Source: an uncultured Lachnospiraceae bacterium (GTDB lineage Bacteria; Bacillota; Clostridia; Lachnospirales; Lachnospiraceae). Taken from it: a DNA stretch of 7,083 nt. Location of the stretch: the NCBI GenBank assembly GCA_902766655.1, contig CACXEL010000337.1:1-7083 (forward strand), read 5' to 3'. The position numbers and the translations under genes were made by a program. The notes below the pieces were generated by a model that worked only from the letters and a program-made list of their open reading frames with translations, was not told where the DNA came from and made no database searches. Positions 6,499 through 7,083 of this stretch are shown here, piece after piece (position 1 is the stretch's first letter; every line of letters begins with the position of its first letter).

Positions 6499-6532
6499 AA
6501 ATGTGGCGGAATACACAAATCCGTCACATTTT
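6499..6532 (+). terminator. Probable end-of-operon hairpin terminator
   Basis: AAATGTGGCGGA (6499-6510) pairs with TCCGTCACATTT (6520-6531) across a 9-nt loop: twelve contiguous pairs with a single G-T wobble (6506/6524). The stem starts 8 nt after the TAG of the third glycosyltransferase. The 3' arm ends in TTTT (6529-6532), with A residues opposite, but the following TTCACGTTAT is only moderately T-rich. It is plausible as an intrinsic terminator of modest strength. Confidence 0.6.
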
Positions 6533-6545
6533 CACGTTATGCTCT

Positions 6546-6554
6546 TGGTATATG
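6546..6554 (+). promoter_or_regulatory. Weak extended -10 promoter candidate before the PEQP-repeat gene
   Basis: TGG followed by TATATG (6549-6554) has an extended -10 form and shares TGGTATA with the better promoter at 2768-2774. I find no good -35 at 16-18 bp upstream; that region is occupied by the terminator stem. It is listed because a promoter is expected between that terminator and the next gene. Confidence 0.3.
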
Positions 6555-6596
6555 AGAGAACGGCGGTAAGCCGCTCCGTGAAAGGAGATACACATC

Positions 6597-7083
6597 TTGG
6601 ACGAGTTCAAGAGCATCATGGATAATGAAAATGAAGACATCGGACAGGGCATGCCGGTGAACACGCCGGCGGACATGCCGGTCCCGGAGCAGCCGGTGGA
6701 AGAGAACATGCCGGAGCAGCCGGTTGGGACTTATGTGCCGGAGCAGACAGCGGAAGATTATGCTGCAGGAAATCCGGCAGCCTTTGGGCCGGAACAGCCG
6801 GACGAGGCTGCTGTGCCGGAGCTGGCAGCGGAAAGCTTTGCGGCAGACCACCCGGCAGGATCATATGTGCCGGAGCAGCCGGCGGAACCGGTATATGGTG
6901 ATGCCGCATCCACCGGTCACGTATCGGACGGAAGCGGCGCCGGTCAGAGCTATGACGATCCTTATGGGCGAGGGCAGGCTTTCATGCGCAGCTCTTACGA
7001 TCCGAACGGACGTTATGATGACCGGTCCGTGTACCGGGGACAGGATGCCGGGGAGGCCGGCAGCGCCGGGACAGGTGCGGCCG
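6597..7083 (+). CDS. Partial gene with acidic PEQP-repeat, probably disordered N-terminus (function unknown)
   Basis: An open frame without a stop runs from TTG 6597 to the window end, 162 complete codons. AAAGGAG at 6581-6587, 9 nt upstream, supports TTG as start. An in-frame ATG 6618 has no clear ribosome site. The protein begins MDEFKSIMDNENEDIG and then becomes rich in Pro, Glu, Ala, Gln and Val, with six copies or variants of a PEQP motif (about residues 30-95). A Gly/Ser/Asp/Tyr/Arg-rich section follows (SYDDPYGRG, SSYDPNGRYDD). There is no signal peptide, membrane segment or known fold in the visible part, so this is likely a disordered cytoplasmic leader. In Clostridia such leaders often precede membrane or zinc-ribbon domains (for example DUF4190-like proteins), but that is a guess. 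It follows a terminator and is probably outside the polysaccharide operon. Confidence 0.75.
   Translation, partial: MDEFKSIMDNENEDIGQGMPVNTPADMPVPEQPVEENMPEQPVGTYVPEQTAEDYAAGNPAAFGPEQPDEAAVPELAAESFAADHPAGSYVPEQPAEPVYGDAASTGHVSDGSGAGQSYDDPYGRGQAFMRSSYDPNGRYDDRSVYRGQDAGEAGSAGTGAA
6684..6882 (+). repeat. Degenerate in-frame PEQP repeats
   Basis: The 13-mer CCGGAGCAGCCGG occurs exactly at 6684-6696, 6711-6723 and 6870-6882. Variants lie at 6738-6750, 6789-6801 (one base change) and 6816-6828. Each encodes PEQP or a close form (PEQT, PELA), usually after Val or Met. A longer unit of about 16-18 residues is visible from 6738 and again from 6816 (VPEQTAEDYAAGNPAA against VPELAAESFAADHPAG). Confidence 0.8.

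Noticed and set aside
6537..6909. Overlapping minus-strand frames rich in Pro, Ala, Leu and Arg opposite the PEQP-repeat gene
   Set aside because: They mirror the repeated CCGGAGCAGCCGG sequence. The + frame has a strong ribosome site and coherent acidic repeats, so it is the better reading.
1..7083. tRNA, rRNA, CRISPR array, insertion sequence or phage attachment site
   Set aside because: None seen. There are no spaced direct repeats of CRISPR type, no transposase motifs or terminal inverted repeats flanking genes, and no cloverleaf-like segments. The only tandem repeat is coding (6684-6882).

Overview
The window is a piece of a surface or exopolysaccharide (capsule or wall-glycan) gene cluster, with all recognisable genes on the + strand. 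The sequence is GC-rich, with C or G in most third codon positions. Strong Shine-Dalgarno sites of the AAAGGAG/GGAGGAG type, GTG and TTG starts and the LytR-CpsA-Psr (LCP) wall-ligase gene point to a Gram-positive Bacillota. A GC-rich member of the Clostridia (Lachnospiraceae-like) is my best guess, but no marker gene fixes the taxon.

Layout. (1) 2-1552: a two-domain family 2 glycosyltransferase (GT2) whose 5' end lies left of the window. (2) 1553-1663: a 111-nt spacer with two perfect or near-perfect hairpins. (3) 1664-2650: a single-domain, rhamnosyltransferase-like GT2. (4) 2651-2842: a non-coding stretch holding an AT-rich tract, a good sigma-A-type promoter (2753-2781) and a GC-rich leader hairpin. 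(5) 2843-4246: a polyprenyl-phosphate sugar-1-phosphate transferase of the WcaJ type, best started at GTG 2843. (6) 4264-5442: an LCP-family ligase. Its only start with a ribosome binding site, ATG 4264, is followed by an in-frame TAA at codon 7, before the membrane anchor. (7) 5443-5557: a spacer with a perfect 11-bp inverted repeat. (8) 5558-6490: a second rhamnosyltransferase-like GT2. (9) 6499-6531: a hairpin that probably ends the operon. (10) 6597-7083: the start of a TTG-initiated gene encoding an acidic, PEQP-repeat, probably disordered N-terminus. It runs off the right edge.

How the genes fit together (inference from families). The WcaJ-type enzyme would put the first sugar-phosphate on undecaprenyl phosphate. 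The three GT2 proteins would extend the repeat unit on the cytoplasmic face. The LCP protein would transfer the finished polymer from its lipid carrier to peptidoglycan outside the membrane. Flippase, polymerase, export and sugar-nucleotide genes are not in this window and would have to lie outside it. The internal promoter before the priming transferase would let the priming, extension and attachment genes be expressed separately from the upstream glycosyltransferases.

The main anomaly is the early stop codon in the LCP gene, which sits inside a perfect inverted repeat that also contains the start codon. I see no clearly new system. The rest is an ordinary polysaccharide locus with some interesting leader structures and a repeat-rich partial gene.
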